Assembly: GCF_017163935.1 (NCBI RefSeq)
Contig: NZ_JABVZR010000002.1
Coordinates: forward strand, 806,001 to 870,000
DNA: 64,000 bases
Reading direction: 5' to 3'
Origin: Novosphingobium terrae
GTDB taxonomy: Bacteria > Pseudomonadota > Alphaproteobacteria > Sphingomonadales > Sphingomonadaceae
Shown: positions 27,571 to 37,914 of the stretch, piece by piece
How positions within the stretch are numbered: the stretch's first letter is position 1
How the letters are laid out: each line of letters starts with the position of its first letter
The notes under the pieces: model-generated
What the model was told of the DNA's origin: nothing
Seen by the model: the letters and a program-made list of their open reading frames with translations, nothing else
Databases searched by the model: none
Position numbers and translations under genes: made by a program

Positions 27571-28913
27571 TGTTCCGCCAAGCCGATCCTGTCGCGATGC
27601 CGGTGGAAAGCCGCGCATCGCTGGCTGCCCTGCCCGCCCCGGGCATGAGGATGGCACTTTACGTGCTGCTCCTCATGTCGCTCATCTCGCTTATCGGTTC
27701 GTATGACCGCTATCTGGTCGGCATTCTGGTGGAAAGCATCAAACATGATTTGAAGGTGAGCGACGGGCAGGTCGGCCTGTTGACAGGACTCGGCTTCGCG
27801 CTGGTCTACTCCTTGCTGGCGGTGCCGGTGGCGCGTCTGTCCGATGGCGGGCGGCGCGTGCCGGTGCTGGCTTGCGCACTCATCCTGTGGTCGATCATGA
27901 CGGCCCTGTGCGGGGCGGCCATCGGTTTTCCCATGCTGCTGCTCGCCCGCATGGGCGTGGGCGTGGGTGAGGCGGGTTGCGTGCCCACCACACAGGCCAT
28001 CCTCTCCGACCATTTCCCCGAGCGCTGGCGCGCCACGGCGATTGCCATCGCCACTGTGGCCAGCGGCATCGGCCTGATGCTGGCCGGGGTCTGCGGCGGC
28101 TGGGTGGCGGACCATTGGGGATGGCGCGCGGCCTTTCTGGTGGGGGCGGTGCCCGGCCCCGCGCTGGCATGGCTCCTCTGGGCGACACTGCGCAAGCCGG
28201 TGGCAGGCAAGACATCGCTGGAAGCGCCCACCCTCCCCATGACCATGCCTAACGCGGTCGGCACGCTGCTGCGCGTGCGCAGTCTGCGCCTGATCTATCT
28301 GGGCTATTCTTTGGCGACCATGGCCGCCTATGCCGCCATCGGCTGGATTCCCGCTTTCCTGATGCGCAGTCAGGGGCTGTCGGCCAGTCAGGTGGGGGCA
28401 GGCTATGGCTCGATCAACGGGATCACCATGATTGTCGCCTTGTTCGCGGGCGGCCTGTTGGGCGACATGCTGGGCCGGCGTGACCGGCGCTGGGTGATCT
28501 GGCAGATGGCGGGATGCTGCATTCTGGCCTGCCCGGTCACCGTGGTCTTCCTCCTGTCTCATGACCTGCACATGATGCTGTGGCTGACCGTGCCGATGAC
28601 CTTGCTGGCGATGGGCAGCGGCAGCACGGTCTATGCCACCATTCAGGATCTGGCCGGGCCCCGCCTGCGGGCCACGGGCTCGGCGCTGTTCCTGCTGTTC
28701 TTCAACCTTGCCGGTGTGGGCATCGGCCCCTCGCTGGTCGGCTGGCTGAGCGATGCCCTGCATGGCCGGTTTGGCGGCGATGCGCTGCGCATGGCGCTGG
28801 TCGGCATATCCTTTACCTATGTTCTGGGCGGGCTGATCATTCTGCTGGCCCTCCCCTCCATCCGCCGGGACATGACCGAGGCCAGCCAGCGCGGCGCCCC
28901 CTCGATCGACTGA
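27570..28913 (+). CDS. MFS transporter, spinster-like
   Basis: A 447-residue, 12-helix major facilitator. The N-terminal half (YDRYLVGILVESIKHDLKVS, GLLTGLGFALVYSLLAVPVARLSDGGRRV) and RMGVGVGEAGCVPTTQAILSDHFP are typical of the spinster-type MFS proteins often encoded beside TonB receptors in sphingomonads. It should carry the operon's substrate or its product across the inner membrane. It overlaps the upstream phosphoesterase by one base, and a 118-base gap precedes the receptor gene. Confidence 0.88.
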   Translation: MFRQADPVAMPVESRASLAALPAPGMRMALYVLLLMSLISLIGSYDRYLVGILVESIKHDLKVSDGQVGLLTGLGFALVYSLLAVPVARLSDGGRRVPVLACALILWSIMTALCGAAIGFPMLLLARMGVGVGEAGCVPTTQAILSDHFPERWRATAIAIATVASGIGLMLAGVCGGWVADHWGWRAAFLVGAVPGPALAWLLWATLRKPVAGKTSLEAPTLPMTMPNAVGTLLRVRSLRLIYLGYSLATMAAYAAIGWIPAFLMRSQGLSASQVGAGYGSINGITMIVALFAGGLLGDMLGRRDRRWVIWQMAGCCILACPVTVVFLLSHDLHMMLWLTVPMTLLAMGSGSTVYATIQDLAGPRLRATGSALFLLFFNLAGVGIGPSLVGWLSDALHGRFGGDALRMALVGISFTYVLGGLIILLALPSIRRDMTEASQRGAPSID

Positions 28914-29031
28914 CCCGGCCCCGATTTACTCACGACCCACCCCTTCATTCCGCCCGGTGACGCCGCGTCACCGGGGTGGCCGGACGCGCGCATGGCGCAC
29001 CGGCCTTCCCTCACACACCAAGGAGCAGGCC

Positions 29032-31456
29032 ATGGCCCGCATCGCATCATTCCACAGCTTTCCCTCTTGTTGCGCTCTGGCCATGGCCGCCGCGCTGATC
29101 GCCCCGGCGGCCCATGCGGAGGATGCGGCCACACCCGCCGCGCCCGCCGCAACCCAGAGCGGCGCCATCGACGACATCGTCGTCACGGCGCGCAAGGTGA
29201 AGGAGCGCGCCGCCGATGTGCCGATTGCGATCTCCGCCATCGGCGGCGACCGCCTGAGCCAGAACCAGCATATCCGCCTTGAAGACCTCAACCAGCTGGC
29301 CCCCTCCACGGTGGTGGTCATCACCAACGGGCACCAGACCACCATGTCGATCCGTGGCATCGGCAACAATCCGGGCTCGGACGGGCTGGAAAACAGTGCA
29401 GGCGTGTTTGTCGACGGTGTGTACCTCGGGCGCCCCGGCATGGCCTCGATGGACCTGATCGATATCAAGCAGATCGAGCAGCTGCGCGGGCCGCAGGGCA
29501 CGCTGTTCGGCAAGAACACCACTGCGGGCGCAATCAACATCACCACCGAACTGCCCGATTTCAAATGGGGGTTCAAGGGCGCGGCCACTTACGGCAATTA
29601 TAATTACAAGCAGTTTCAGGGCTCGATCACCGGGCCGATCACCCCGCAACTGGCCTTCCGCCTGACGGGCTATTCCACCACCCGCGATGGCGATGTCTAT
29701 AATGTTTCCAACGGGCAATGGGTCAACAACCTCAACCGCAACGGCGCGCGGGCGCAGCTGCTGTGGACGCCAAGCAGCGATCTGAGCCTGCGCCTGATCG
29801 GCGAATATTCAGCCGAGCAGCAGAGCACCGGCGCCCTCGCCTCCATCCCCACGCTGGGCTCGCAAGGGGCGACGCTGGCGGCCAAGCAGGCGGCCATCGG
29901 CGGCACGATCATCACCAACCCCTATGTCGGCATGATCGCCAAGGGGCTGGTGGTCGATCCCACCGGCGCTTTCACCGCAGCGGGCGGCCCCTTGCAGACC
30001 GGCACCCGCCAAGGCGCGGGCTCGGCGGAAATCAACTGGAAGTTTGGCGGTTTCACGCTCACCTCGCTGACTGCTTTCCGCTATTGGCAGTATGACTCGC
30101 GCGCCGACAGCGACAGCAGCAGCGCCGATGCCCTCTATGGCGGCTATCACATTCAGGACCGCCAATGGACGCAGGAGATGCGGCTGGCATTCCCAAGGAT
30201 CGGCAATGTCGATCTGATCGCAGGCGTCTATTACTTCAACCAATACGTCAAAACCGACGCCCATACCGAATATGGCGTGGATGCGCCGGCCTATCTGTCA
30301 GGCCAGTCGAATGCGACGCTGCAGAGCGAGGCGGCGCTCTATGCCTCGAACCCCACGGCCTATGCCGCCTATGCCTCCATCCCCACCGTGCTGGGCTATG
30401 CGGGCAAGAATGTGAACACCTATGCCGATCCGCTGACCCGCTCCATCGCCGCTTTCGGGCAGGCGACATGGCATGTCATGCCGCGCTGGAACATCACCGG
30501 CGGCGTGCGCGTGACGCATGAAACCAAGCAGGAAAACGTCTGGAGCGGCACCACCAACAATGATTGGCACGTCACGCCCGGCGCCGTCTTCGTCAGGATT
30601 TCAGACACGGCGCCAAGCTGGCTGATCTCAAGCGACTATCACCCCACCCCCTCCGCTGATGACCTATTTCACCGTCTCGCACGGGGAAAAGGCCGGGGGG
30701 CTCAACACGACGCAGGCGCCCGGCACGCTGCCGCTCGACCAATATGCCGTGCGCCCGGAAACCGCGACCAATTACGAGATCGGCCTCAAAGGCGACTGGT
30801 TCCACCACAAGCTGGCAGCCACCTTCGACCTGTTCCGCATGGATATCAGCAACTATCAGGCCAATGTGACGCAGGTGGTCGCCAATCCGTCTGGCGCGGG
30901 CGGCATGTCGATCATCAACCCCATCGTCAGTGCGGGCGCCGCGCGCACGCAGGGCGCGGAATTCGAGGTCACCGCCGCCCCGATGCGCGGGCTGAGCCTC
31001 CATGGTTTCGTCGCCTATAATGACGCCAAATATCTGTCCTACACCAGCGCGCCATGCCCGATTGAAGCGCCGACCGGCTCAACGACCTGCGACCTGTCCG
31101 GCAAGCCCATCGTTGGCGCGCCAAAATGGACGATGGGGTTGAACGGCACAGCCGAAACCCCGATCGGCAAGACGCGCAACGTCTATTTCAGCCCCGAAGT
31201 GTCATGGCGCTCTCACTATTATGGATCGAACGATGATTCGATCTATTCGATCACCGGCAATTACGCGGTGGTGAACCTGCGGCTCGGCGTCCGTGATCGC
31301 GATGGGCGTTGGGATCTTTCGTTCTGGGGCCGCAATGTCGCCAACAAGCGCCGGATCAACAATTACTTCAATTACGGATCGCTGGTGCCCGGCACGCTGG
31401 TCGCCTTCTTCGGCGATCCCGCAACCTATGGCGCAACCCTGCGCGTCAATCTGTGA
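29032..31456 (+). pseudogene. TonB-dependent receptor interrupted by a one-base frameshift
   Basis: The reading from ATG 29032 (AAGGAGCA before it) has a signal peptide ending AHA, TonB box DDIVVTARK, a plug with IEQLRGPQGTLFGKNTTAGA and much of the barrel, without an STN domain. Near 30642-30655 the frame breaks: the protein reads SSDYHPTPS and continues as MTYFTVSHGEKAGG only in the next frame, from 30659 to the stop at 31456. One extra base in a C-rich run explains it. With that base removed the product would be ~807 residues, a normal length. Both halves look under coding constraint, so this is either a sequencing error or a very recent mutation. Confidence 0.85.
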
Positions 31457-31476
31457 TCTTCAAAGGAAGCCAACCG

Positions 31477-32760
31477 ATGACATTTGCCAAAGCCCTGCTC
31501 GCGGCCTCTGCGCTGATCGCCCTCTCTCCCGTGACGACAGCGCAGGCACAGGCTGCCAGTGACCAGAGTTTCACCATCGCGGTGATCCCCGACACGCAGA
31601 ACTATGTCGATTTCAACCATCAGAAAAATGCCGGTTTTGCCTTCGATGCTGCGCCGATGCTGCTGGAACAGATGCAGTTCGTCGCCGATCACGCCCGCAG
31701 TCAGGGTGGAGACATCGCCTTCGTCATGACGCTGGGCGACGCCTGGCAACATCAGACCCTGCCGATCGACCCGCACAGCCAGGCCCTTGGTCTCAAGCGC
31801 GGCAACAATCCGATGATCGACGCCTTTCTGGCCCCCACCCCCAAGGTGCTGACGATCGAAGCCCCCAAGGTGAAGGAAGCCTATGAGCTGATCAACGGCA
31901 AGGTGCCCTTCTCCGCCGTGCCGGGCAATCACGATTACGATGCGCAGTTTCCGGATTCGAACCACCCGCCCAAACCGGTGATCAAGTCGGAGGAAAACAT
32001 CGGCATGCTGCATGTCGGCGGGCTGGACAATTGGCGCTCGGTCTTTTCCGACCAGTCCGACTTCTTCAAGGGCAAGCCGTGGTATGTCGCCAGCCATGAT
32101 GGCGGGGCGGACAACGCCCAGATCTTCACCGCGGGCGGCTACACCTTCCTGCATATCGGCCTGCAGTTCGACGCGCCCGAGGCCTCGCTTCAATGGGCGG
32201 AGGAGATCGTGAAGCGCTACCCCGGCCTGCCCACGATCATCTCCATGCATGATTTCCTGCAAACCGGCGGCGCCCGCGAACCCAATCCCATCGTCGACAA
32301 TCACGCGCTCGATCCCGATGCCAACACGCCCCAGATGATGTGGGACAAGTTCATCGCCAAGCATGACCAGATCTTCATGGTCCTGTGCGGCCATGAACAT
32401 GCCCAGTGGTTCCGCACCGATCCCAACCGTTTGGGCCATCCGGTCTATCAGTTGCTCTCGGACTATCAGGGGCGCCAGCAAACCGTGATCGACGCCGGGG
32501 CCAAGAAGACGATGGAAGGCATCGGTGACGGCTGGATGCGCCTGATGACCTTCGATTTCGCGAGCAGCGTGCCCAAGGTCAAGGTCCGCACCTATTCGAC
32601 CCATTACAAGAAGTTCAGCAGCGAGATCCCGGACTATGCCGCATGGTACAAGAAGCAGGAACATCCCGGGATGACGGATGCCGAATTCAACGCAATGGAT
32701 GATTTCAGCTTCGACCTGACCGATTTCCGGGCCCGTTTCGGAATGCCCAAGAGTCTTTGA
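31477..32760 (+). CDS. Secreted calcineurin-like metallophosphoesterase
   Basis: A 427-residue paralog of the enzyme at 26293-27570, but with a signal peptide (MTFAKALLAASALIALSP... cleaved near AQA), so it acts in the periplasm or outside. The same motifs appear in order: IPDTQNYVD, TLGDAWQH, VPGNHDYD, SMHDF and CGHEHAQWF. The start at 31477 follows AAAGGAAG and lies 20 bases after the receptor stop; a longer upstream reading overlaps the receptor and is rejected. Placed after a TonB receptor, it could hydrolyse a phosphoester before or after it crosses the outer membrane. Confidence 0.9.
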   Translation: MTFAKALLAASALIALSPVTTAQAQAASDQSFTIAVIPDTQNYVDFNHQKNAGFAFDAAPMLLEQMQFVADHARSQGGDIAFVMTLGDAWQHQTLPIDPHSQALGLKRGNNPMIDAFLAPTPKVLTIEAPKVKEAYELINGKVPFSAVPGNHDYDAQFPDSNHPPKPVIKSEENIGMLHVGGLDNWRSVFSDQSDFFKGKPWYVASHDGGADNAQIFTAGGYTFLHIGLQFDAPEASLQWAEEIVKRYPGLPTIISMHDFLQTGGAREPNPIVDNHALDPDANTPQMMWDKFIAKHDQIFMVLCGHEHAQWFRTDPNRLGHPVYQLLSDYQGRQQTVIDAGAKKTMEGIGDGWMRLMTFDFASSVPKVKVRTYSTHYKKFSSEIPDYAAWYKKQEHPGMTDAEFNAMDDFSFDLTDFRARFGMPKSL

Positions 32761-32792
32761 ATCCGGTCACTCGCAAGCACAGTTCTGACTAG

Positions 32793-32827
32793 AGCAGCTC
32801 CATGCGACTGAAGTCGATGGAGCTGCT
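32793..32827 (+). terminator. Terminator of the phosphoesterase operon
   Basis: AGCAGCTCCAT and ATGGAGCTGCT are perfect inverted arms with an inner CGACT/AGTCG stem, followed by TTTCTT. It ends the operon 33 bases after the last stop. The remaining 240 bases to the NodT gene show nothing I recognise. Confidence 0.85.
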
Positions 32828-33067
32828 TTCTTGCGTTGATGCGATGGAGTCGGGAAACCTGTATTGGAGATTCCAGCTTGCTCCTTATTCTTCCGCCAAC
32901 AGTCGTGCACTTTTCCAGGGCACGCCCCCGAAAGCTGGCTTCCCTTCATCGCCCGCTGGACAGGCTTAGGTGTCGCAATGCGACAGCTATCACGAACTGC
33001 CGGGTCCCTGCTCTGCCTCTGGACCATGCCTCCCGTCAGAAGTCGCTGACGGTCCATGGCGGATCGT

Positions 33068-34450
33068 TCATACGCGCCATCCACCACCCAGCGCCGCATC
33101 CAGCGCCACCACCTCACGCAACTGCTCCGCCCGCGCACTGGCCAGCGCATCGCGCGCGGCAAACAGCGTGCGTTGAGCGGCAAGGATGGCTGTGATGTCC
33201 TCCTTGCCCGCCGTGTATCGCAGCTTGGCTTGATCGACCGCGCTCTGTGCCTGCTCGGCAGCCTCCTGCCTTGCCGCCACCTCGCGGTCGAATTGGCGCG
33301 TCGCCTTGAGGGAACGCTCCACATCGCCCAGCGCGGTGAGCACGGCCTTGCGATAGTCAGCCTCGCGCTCGCGCCTTCGGGCGATGGCGGAATCGCGCTG
33401 CCCGGCCAGAGCGCCATGGTCGAACAAGGGCTGGGCCAGACCGGCCATCAGCGTGTAGAGCGCCTCGCTGGGCCCGGTGCCCACCTGCCCCCCGCCGCTG
33501 GCCGACAAGGTGATACGCGGCAGCATGGCGGCCCGCGCCGCAGCCACATCGGCTCCCGAAGCCGCCAGCGCGGCCTCGGCGGCGGCAACATCCGGACGCC
33601 GCGTGAGCAGCTGGGCAGGCAGGCCGGGATGGGGCAAGGTGGGCATGGTGATGGCCTCCAGACCCGCACCACGCACCGCAAAGCCCTGTGCCGGGCGGCC
33701 GAGCAGAATGGCCAGACTGACCCGCGCCTCATTCTCGGCCCGTTCCAATGCGGCCATCTGCGCCTCAACCTGCGCCACCAGAGCACGCTGGGCCGCAACA
33801 TCGCCGGGCAAGGCCTCACCCGTTTTCAGCAACGCCCGGGTCTGGGCAAGCAACCCCTGCGCCGCCTCCAGATCGGCGCGCGCAAGGGCCTGCCTCTCGC
33901 GCAGTTCCATCAGGGTCAGCCACCCCTGCACCACCTGCGCGGCAACGGAGAGGCGCACCGCCTGCGCATCGAAGCGACTGACCGCCAAAGAGGCCCTTGC
34001 CGAGCGCGCCTGCGCCCGCAACCGGCCCCACAGATCGGCCTCCCAACTGGCGGCAACCTCGGCATAGGCGAAATTGCCGCTGGAGGCCCCGCTGCTGCTG
34101 TTGGCCCCTTGCCGCAACCCCTGCGCGGACAGGTTCACCGCCGGCAGCTGAGGCGCGCGCGCGATGCGCAAGGCCCCGCGCGCCTGATCGATCCGCGCCA
34201 TGGCTGCAGCGATATCGGTGTTTTCGTCCAGCGCCTGAGCCACCAGACCATCCAGCTCCTCGCTGCCGAAGCCGTGCCACCATTCCGCATCGGGCCAATA
34301 TGCCTCGGTTTCAGCAAGGCCGGGGGTGCCAAGGCTTACGGGCAAAGCCATGGCGGGAGGCGGTGCCTCCTGCGTGGTCGAACAGGCGGACAGGGCCAGC
34401 AGCGCCAGGCTTAAGGGAAAACGGCGCATCCTCATGTCCTCTGCCCTCAT
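33068..34450 (-). CDS. NodT-family outer membrane efflux lipoprotein
   Basis: A 460-residue TolC-like channel. The lipobox LSAC (Cys22) gives a lipidated N-terminus, and two repeats of the OEP coiled-coil fold follow (conserved DIAAAMARIDQARGALRIARAPQLPAVNLSA, and PDVAAAEAALAASGADVAAARAAMLPRITLSASGG). It forms the outer exit of a tripartite pump. The ATG at 34450 overlaps the MacB stop (ATGA), so the protein is translationally coupled to the MacAB pump. Confidence 0.92.
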   Translation of the reverse strand: MRAEDMRMRRFPLSLALLALSACSTTQEAPPPAMALPVSLGTPGLAETEAYWPDAEWWHGFGSEELDGLVAQALDENTDIAAAMARIDQARGALRIARAPQLPAVNLSAQGLRQGANSSSGASSGNFAYAEVAASWEADLWGRLRAQARSARASLAVSRFDAQAVRLSVAAQVVQGWLTLMELRERQALARADLEAAQGLLAQTRALLKTGEALPGDVAAQRALVAQVEAQMAALERAENEARVSLAILLGRPAQGFAVRGAGLEAITMPTLPHPGLPAQLLTRRPDVAAAEAALAASGADVAAARAAMLPRITLSASGGGQVGTGPSEALYTLMAGLAQPLFDHGALAGQRDSAIARRREREADYRKAVLTALGDVERSLKATRQFDREVAARQEAAEQAQSAVDQAKLRYTAGKEDITAILAAQRTLFAARDALASARAEQLREVVALDAALGGGWRV

Positions 34451-36384
34451 GTCCTTTGCAGTGCCACCACCGGATCGAGCCGCGCCGCGCGCCGCGCCGG
34501 GCTGTAACCGAAGACCACCCCCGCCGCCGCCGCCGAACCGAAGGCGATCAGCGCGGCATGCAGCGTGAAGATCACCCTCGTGCCGATCAGCACCGCCGCC
34601 AGCCCCACCAGATGGCCAAGCACCAGCCCGGCCACGCCGCCCACGCCTGCCAGCAACACGGCTTCGGTCAGGAACTGGCGCAGGATGTCTCCGGTGCGCG
34701 CGCCGGTGGCCATGCGGATGCCGATCTCGCGGGTGCGCTCGCTTACGGTGGTCAGCATGATGTTCATCACGCCAATGCCCCCCACCAGCAGCGAAATGGC
34801 GGCGGTGAAGCCCAGCAGCATGGTCATCGTGTCGGCGGTCTTGCTCTGGGCCTGCACGGCGGCGGCCTTGTTGAAGATGGTGAAGTCCTGAATGTGATGC
34901 TTGTCGGTCAGCACGGTGGTGATGATCTTGACCGTTTCGTCCGACTGCGCGGCATCCTCCATCAACACCGAAAGCCAGGAGACATTGGGCGTGCCGAAAA
35001 TCCGCTGACTGCCAGTGGAAAAGGGGATGGCGATGGTGTCGTCATCATCGGCATCGCCCGACAGCGCGCCTTTCGACGACAGCACCCCCACCACCTGAAA
35101 CGGCACATTGTTGACCAGAATAAACTGGCCCAGCGGATCGCTGCCATCGGGGAACAGCTTGTCACGCACCTTCACACCGATGGCGGTGACAGCGGCGAGG
35201 CCGCGCTCATCCTCGGGGGTGAAGAAGCGCCCCTGCCCCATCGGCCAGTTGAGGATCAGCGGATACTCGCTGGTGACGGCGGTGGCGCTGGTCTGCGCAT
35301 CGATGTTGCCGTGGCGCACCGTCACATGGCCCGTCAGGTAAGGCATGGCGGCGCGGACATTCGGCAGGCCGCGAATGGCCTCGGCATCCTGCGCCGTCAG
35401 CACGCCGCCGGGACCGCGCGGATTGCTGCCGCCCGGCTCGACATAGAGGCGCGCCGTGCCGAACAGCGCCACCTGATCGACCACCGTTTGCCGCGCGCCC
35501 TGCCCGATGCCGAGCAGGGCGATCACCGCGGCCACCCCGATCACGATGCCCAAAAGCGTGAGCGCCGTGCGCGCCGGGCTGGAGGCCAGCGAGCGGCGCG
35601 CGGCTTTCAACGCTTCGGCCACATCGGCCATCAAGGGAGCATCGTGGTGATCGGAGGGAGCGGCGGCAAGGGCCTTGCCCCGCGAGGGCGCCCGGCCTGT
35701 GTCGCTCACGATGCGGCCATCCGCGATTTCGATGCGGCGGTCGGCGGCCTGGGCCACATGGGCATCATGGGTGATCAGGATCACCGTATGGCCCTGCCCG
35801 GCCAGCTCCGTCAGCAGCGCCATCACTTCGGCGCCGCTGTGGCTGTCGAGCGCGCCGGTCGGTTCGTCGGCGAGGATCACACGCCCGCCATTGATCAGCG
35901 CGCGGGCGATGGAGACGCGCTGCTGCTGCCCGCCCGAGAGCTGCGAAGGACGATGATCGGCGCGCGTCGCCAGCCCCAGCCGGGCGAGCAGGGCCTCGGC
36001 TTTCGCGGCGCGGATCTCTGGCGGGGTGCCGGCATAGATCGCCGGGGCCTCGACATTTTCGCGCGCCGTGGCGCTGGCGATCAGATTGTATTGCTGGAAG
36101 ACGAAGCCGAAAGCCTCGCGCCGCAGAGCCGCCAGCGCATCACGGGAAAGATGGGCGGTATCTGCGCCCTCGAAGGCATAGGAGCCCGCGCTGGGCCGGT
36201 CGAGCAGGCCGAGGATGTTCATCAGCGTCGATTTGCCAGAGCCAGAAGCTCCGATGATCGCCACGAACTCGCCCGCATGGATTTCCAGATCGACGCCGCG
36301 CAGCACCTCCACCGCGCTGTCGCCGCTGCCATAGCTGCGGCGCAACCCGCGCAGGGCGATCAGCGATGTATCGCTCATCGTCAC
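34447..36384 (-). CDS. macB: MacB-family ABC exporter (ATPase fused to permease)
   Basis: A 645-residue fusion. The ATPase part has Walker A GASGSGKST (~45-53), signature LSGGQQQRVSIARAL, Walker B VILADEPTGALD and the H-loop THDAHV. A first membrane helix lies near 275-300 (ALTLLGIVIGVAAVIALL), followed by a large periplasmic domain and three C-terminal helices. This is the MacB mechanotransmission exporter layout. It starts GTG at 36384, or ATG at 36378, right at the MacA stop. With MacA and NodT it forms a complete export system for peptides, siderophores or macrolide-like compounds. Confidence 0.93.
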   Translation of the reverse strand: MTMSDTSLIALRGLRRSYGSGDSAVEVLRGVDLEIHAGEFVAIIGASGSGKSTLMNILGLLDRPSAGSYAFEGADTAHLSRDALAALRREAFGFVFQQYNLIASATARENVEAPAIYAGTPPEIRAAKAEALLARLGLATRADHRPSQLSGGQQQRVSIARALINGGRVILADEPTGALDSHSGAEVMALLTELAGQGHTVILITHDAHVAQAADRRIEIADGRIVSDTGRAPSRGKALAAAPSDHHDAPLMADVAEALKAARRSLASSPARTALTLLGIVIGVAAVIALLGIGQGARQTVVDQVALFGTARLYVEPGGSNPRGPGGVLTAQDAEAIRGLPNVRAAMPYLTGHVTVRHGNIDAQTSATAVTSEYPLILNWPMGQGRFFTPEDERGLAAVTAIGVKVRDKLFPDGSDPLGQFILVNNVPFQVVGVLSSKGALSGDADDDDTIAIPFSTGSQRIFGTPNVSWLSVLMEDAAQSDETVKIITTVLTDKHHIQDFTIFNKAAAVQAQSKTADTMTMLLGFTAAISLLVGGIGVMNIMLTTVSERTREIGIRMATGARTGDILRQFLTEAVLLAGVGGVAGLVLGHLVGLAAVLIGTRVIFTLHAALIAFGSAAAAGVVFGYSPARRAARLDPVVALQRT

Positions 36385-37580
36385 CAGCGCAGGCTCAGCA
36401 GGGATGGTTCGCCGCCCGGCTTGCGCCCCGTCACCACGCGCTCGCCCTCGGACAGGCCCGACAGCACCTGAGCGGTGAAGCGGTCATGCGTGCCGATGGT
36501 GATGCTGCGCGTCTCCAGCCTGCGCCCGCTGACGACCTGAGCGGTGTAGCGGCCCGGCTTGTCGGTCAAGGTCAGGGCGGTCATCGGCACGGTGGGGCGG
36601 CGATGCGCCGAGGCGGTGATGAAGAAGACCTGAGCGCTCATCTCCGGGCGCAGCAGGCCATCGCCATTGGGCACATCGAAGAGCGCCGTATAAAGCACCA
36701 CATTGTTGGCCGAGGCGGCTGCGCTGGCAGGCTGGGCGCCGGCAGCATCGCTGGTGACAGGCTTGGGCGGCGCGGGCAGGATCTGGCGCAGGCGCGCGCT
36801 CCAGCGCCGCTCGCCATAGCCCAGCGTGGTGAACCACAGGCTCATACCGGGTTTCAACTGGCCGACATCGGCCTCCGAGACCTGTGTCCAGACCGTCATG
36901 GCGGAGAGATCGGCGATGCGCAGCAGCACCGGGGCGGTGTAATTGGCGTTGATCGTCTGCCCCTGCCGTACATCGACCGACACCACCGTGCCGCCCATCG
37001 GCGCATAGATGCTGGTGTAGCCAAGCTGGGCGGCATCCGACTTCAACGTCGACTCCGCCTGAACGATCTGGGCGCGGATGGCCTGCGCCTTCGCCTGCGC
37101 GGAGATGGCATCACGCCGGGCCTGATCGAAGACATCCGTGCGGGTGGCATTGGCGGCGCGCAATTGCTGCTGGCGGGCCAACTCGCCCTGCGCATAGTCA
37201 GCCTGCGCCTGCGCATCCTTCAGCGTGGCGATCAGCCGGTCACGTTCGGCGCGGTCGGACTCGAGCCGGGCGGCCTGCACCTGCGGGTCGATCTCGGCCA
37301 GCAATTGGCCCGCCTTCACCTGATCACCGGGCTGGACCAGCAGCCGCTTCAACTGCCCCGAGGCCTGAGCACCCACATCGACATAGGTGCGCGGCTGAAG
37401 CTTGCCCAGGGCCGAGACCGTCTCCTCCACATCGCCGCGCGTCACCGTGGCGGTTTCAAAACCCTCGGCGGGATCGGCCATCAACCGCGAGGCCCCCAGC
37501 CAGAGCAAGACCAGCAACCCCAACCCAAGGGCCAGCCACAGCCAGCGGCGGCGCGGGATAGAAGGAAGGAAAGCGCTCAT
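36381..37580 (-). CDS. macA: MacA-family periplasmic adaptor
   Basis: A 399-residue membrane fusion protein: N-terminal anchor helix (~10-33), a biotinyl-lipoyl-like half (VSALGKLQPRTYVDVGAQASGQLKRLLVQPGDQVKAGQLLAEIDP), a long helical hairpin (~100-180), the second lipoyl half (YTSIYAPMGGTVVSVDVRQGQTI) and beta-barrel and membrane-proximal domains. It bridges MacB and the outer channel. It is the first gene of the macAB-nodT unit. Confidence 0.93.
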   Translation of the reverse strand: MSAFLPSIPRRRWLWLALGLGLLVLLWLGASRLMADPAEGFETATVTRGDVEETVSALGKLQPRTYVDVGAQASGQLKRLLVQPGDQVKAGQLLAEIDPQVQAARLESDRAERDRLIATLKDAQAQADYAQGELARQQQLRAANATRTDVFDQARRDAISAQAKAQAIRAQIVQAESTLKSDAAQLGYTSIYAPMGGTVVSVDVRQGQTINANYTAPVLLRIADLSAMTVWTQVSEADVGQLKPGMSLWFTTLGYGERRWSARLRQILPAPPKPVTSDAAGAQPASAAASANNVVLYTALFDVPNGDGLLRPEMSAQVFFITASAHRRPTVPMTALTLTDKPGRYTAQVVSGRRLETRSITIGTHDRFTAQVLSGLSEGERVVTGRKPGGEPSLLSLRW

Positions 37581-37914
37581 GGCCGGGCCGCGCGGGGTTG
37601 GAGGCTGGGCAAGGAAGGTGCTCCGGCACTGTCAGTGGATAAAGAACTCGACCGGCACGACCCGTTCGAGGGTTTCGCCCGGCCTGTCCTCAGGCGGCTT
37701 GGGCAGGGCGTCCGTCCATTGCAGTCCAAGACATCATCACCTTTGTTCCATCGCGGCTGATGCGGCATCCCGGATATGAGATCGCCTCGCATTAGCCCTT
37801 CAACAATCAGACGTTTGAGCGTCGCTGATTTTCAGCATATTCGTCACGGCATGCCTGCCCGCGCGGCAAGGTGGCCGGATCGCGGGCAAACCGCTGACCC
37901 GGCCCGATCCGCCC
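37581..37914. other. Intergenic region between macA and the receptor gene
   Basis: 334 bases upstream of macA and downstream of the siderophore-type receptor gene, both on the minus strand. I see no ORF, strong hairpin or clear promoter. The length suggests macAB-nodT has its own promoter. Confidence 0.35.

Noticed and set aside
26176..27657. A 493-codon minus-strand open frame
   Set aside because: Antisense to the phosphoesterase gene; no motif and antisense-like composition.
31309..31476. Upstream extension of the second phosphoesterase
   Set aside because: It overlaps the receptor end out of frame; the ATG at 31477 has a ribosome binding site and signal peptide.
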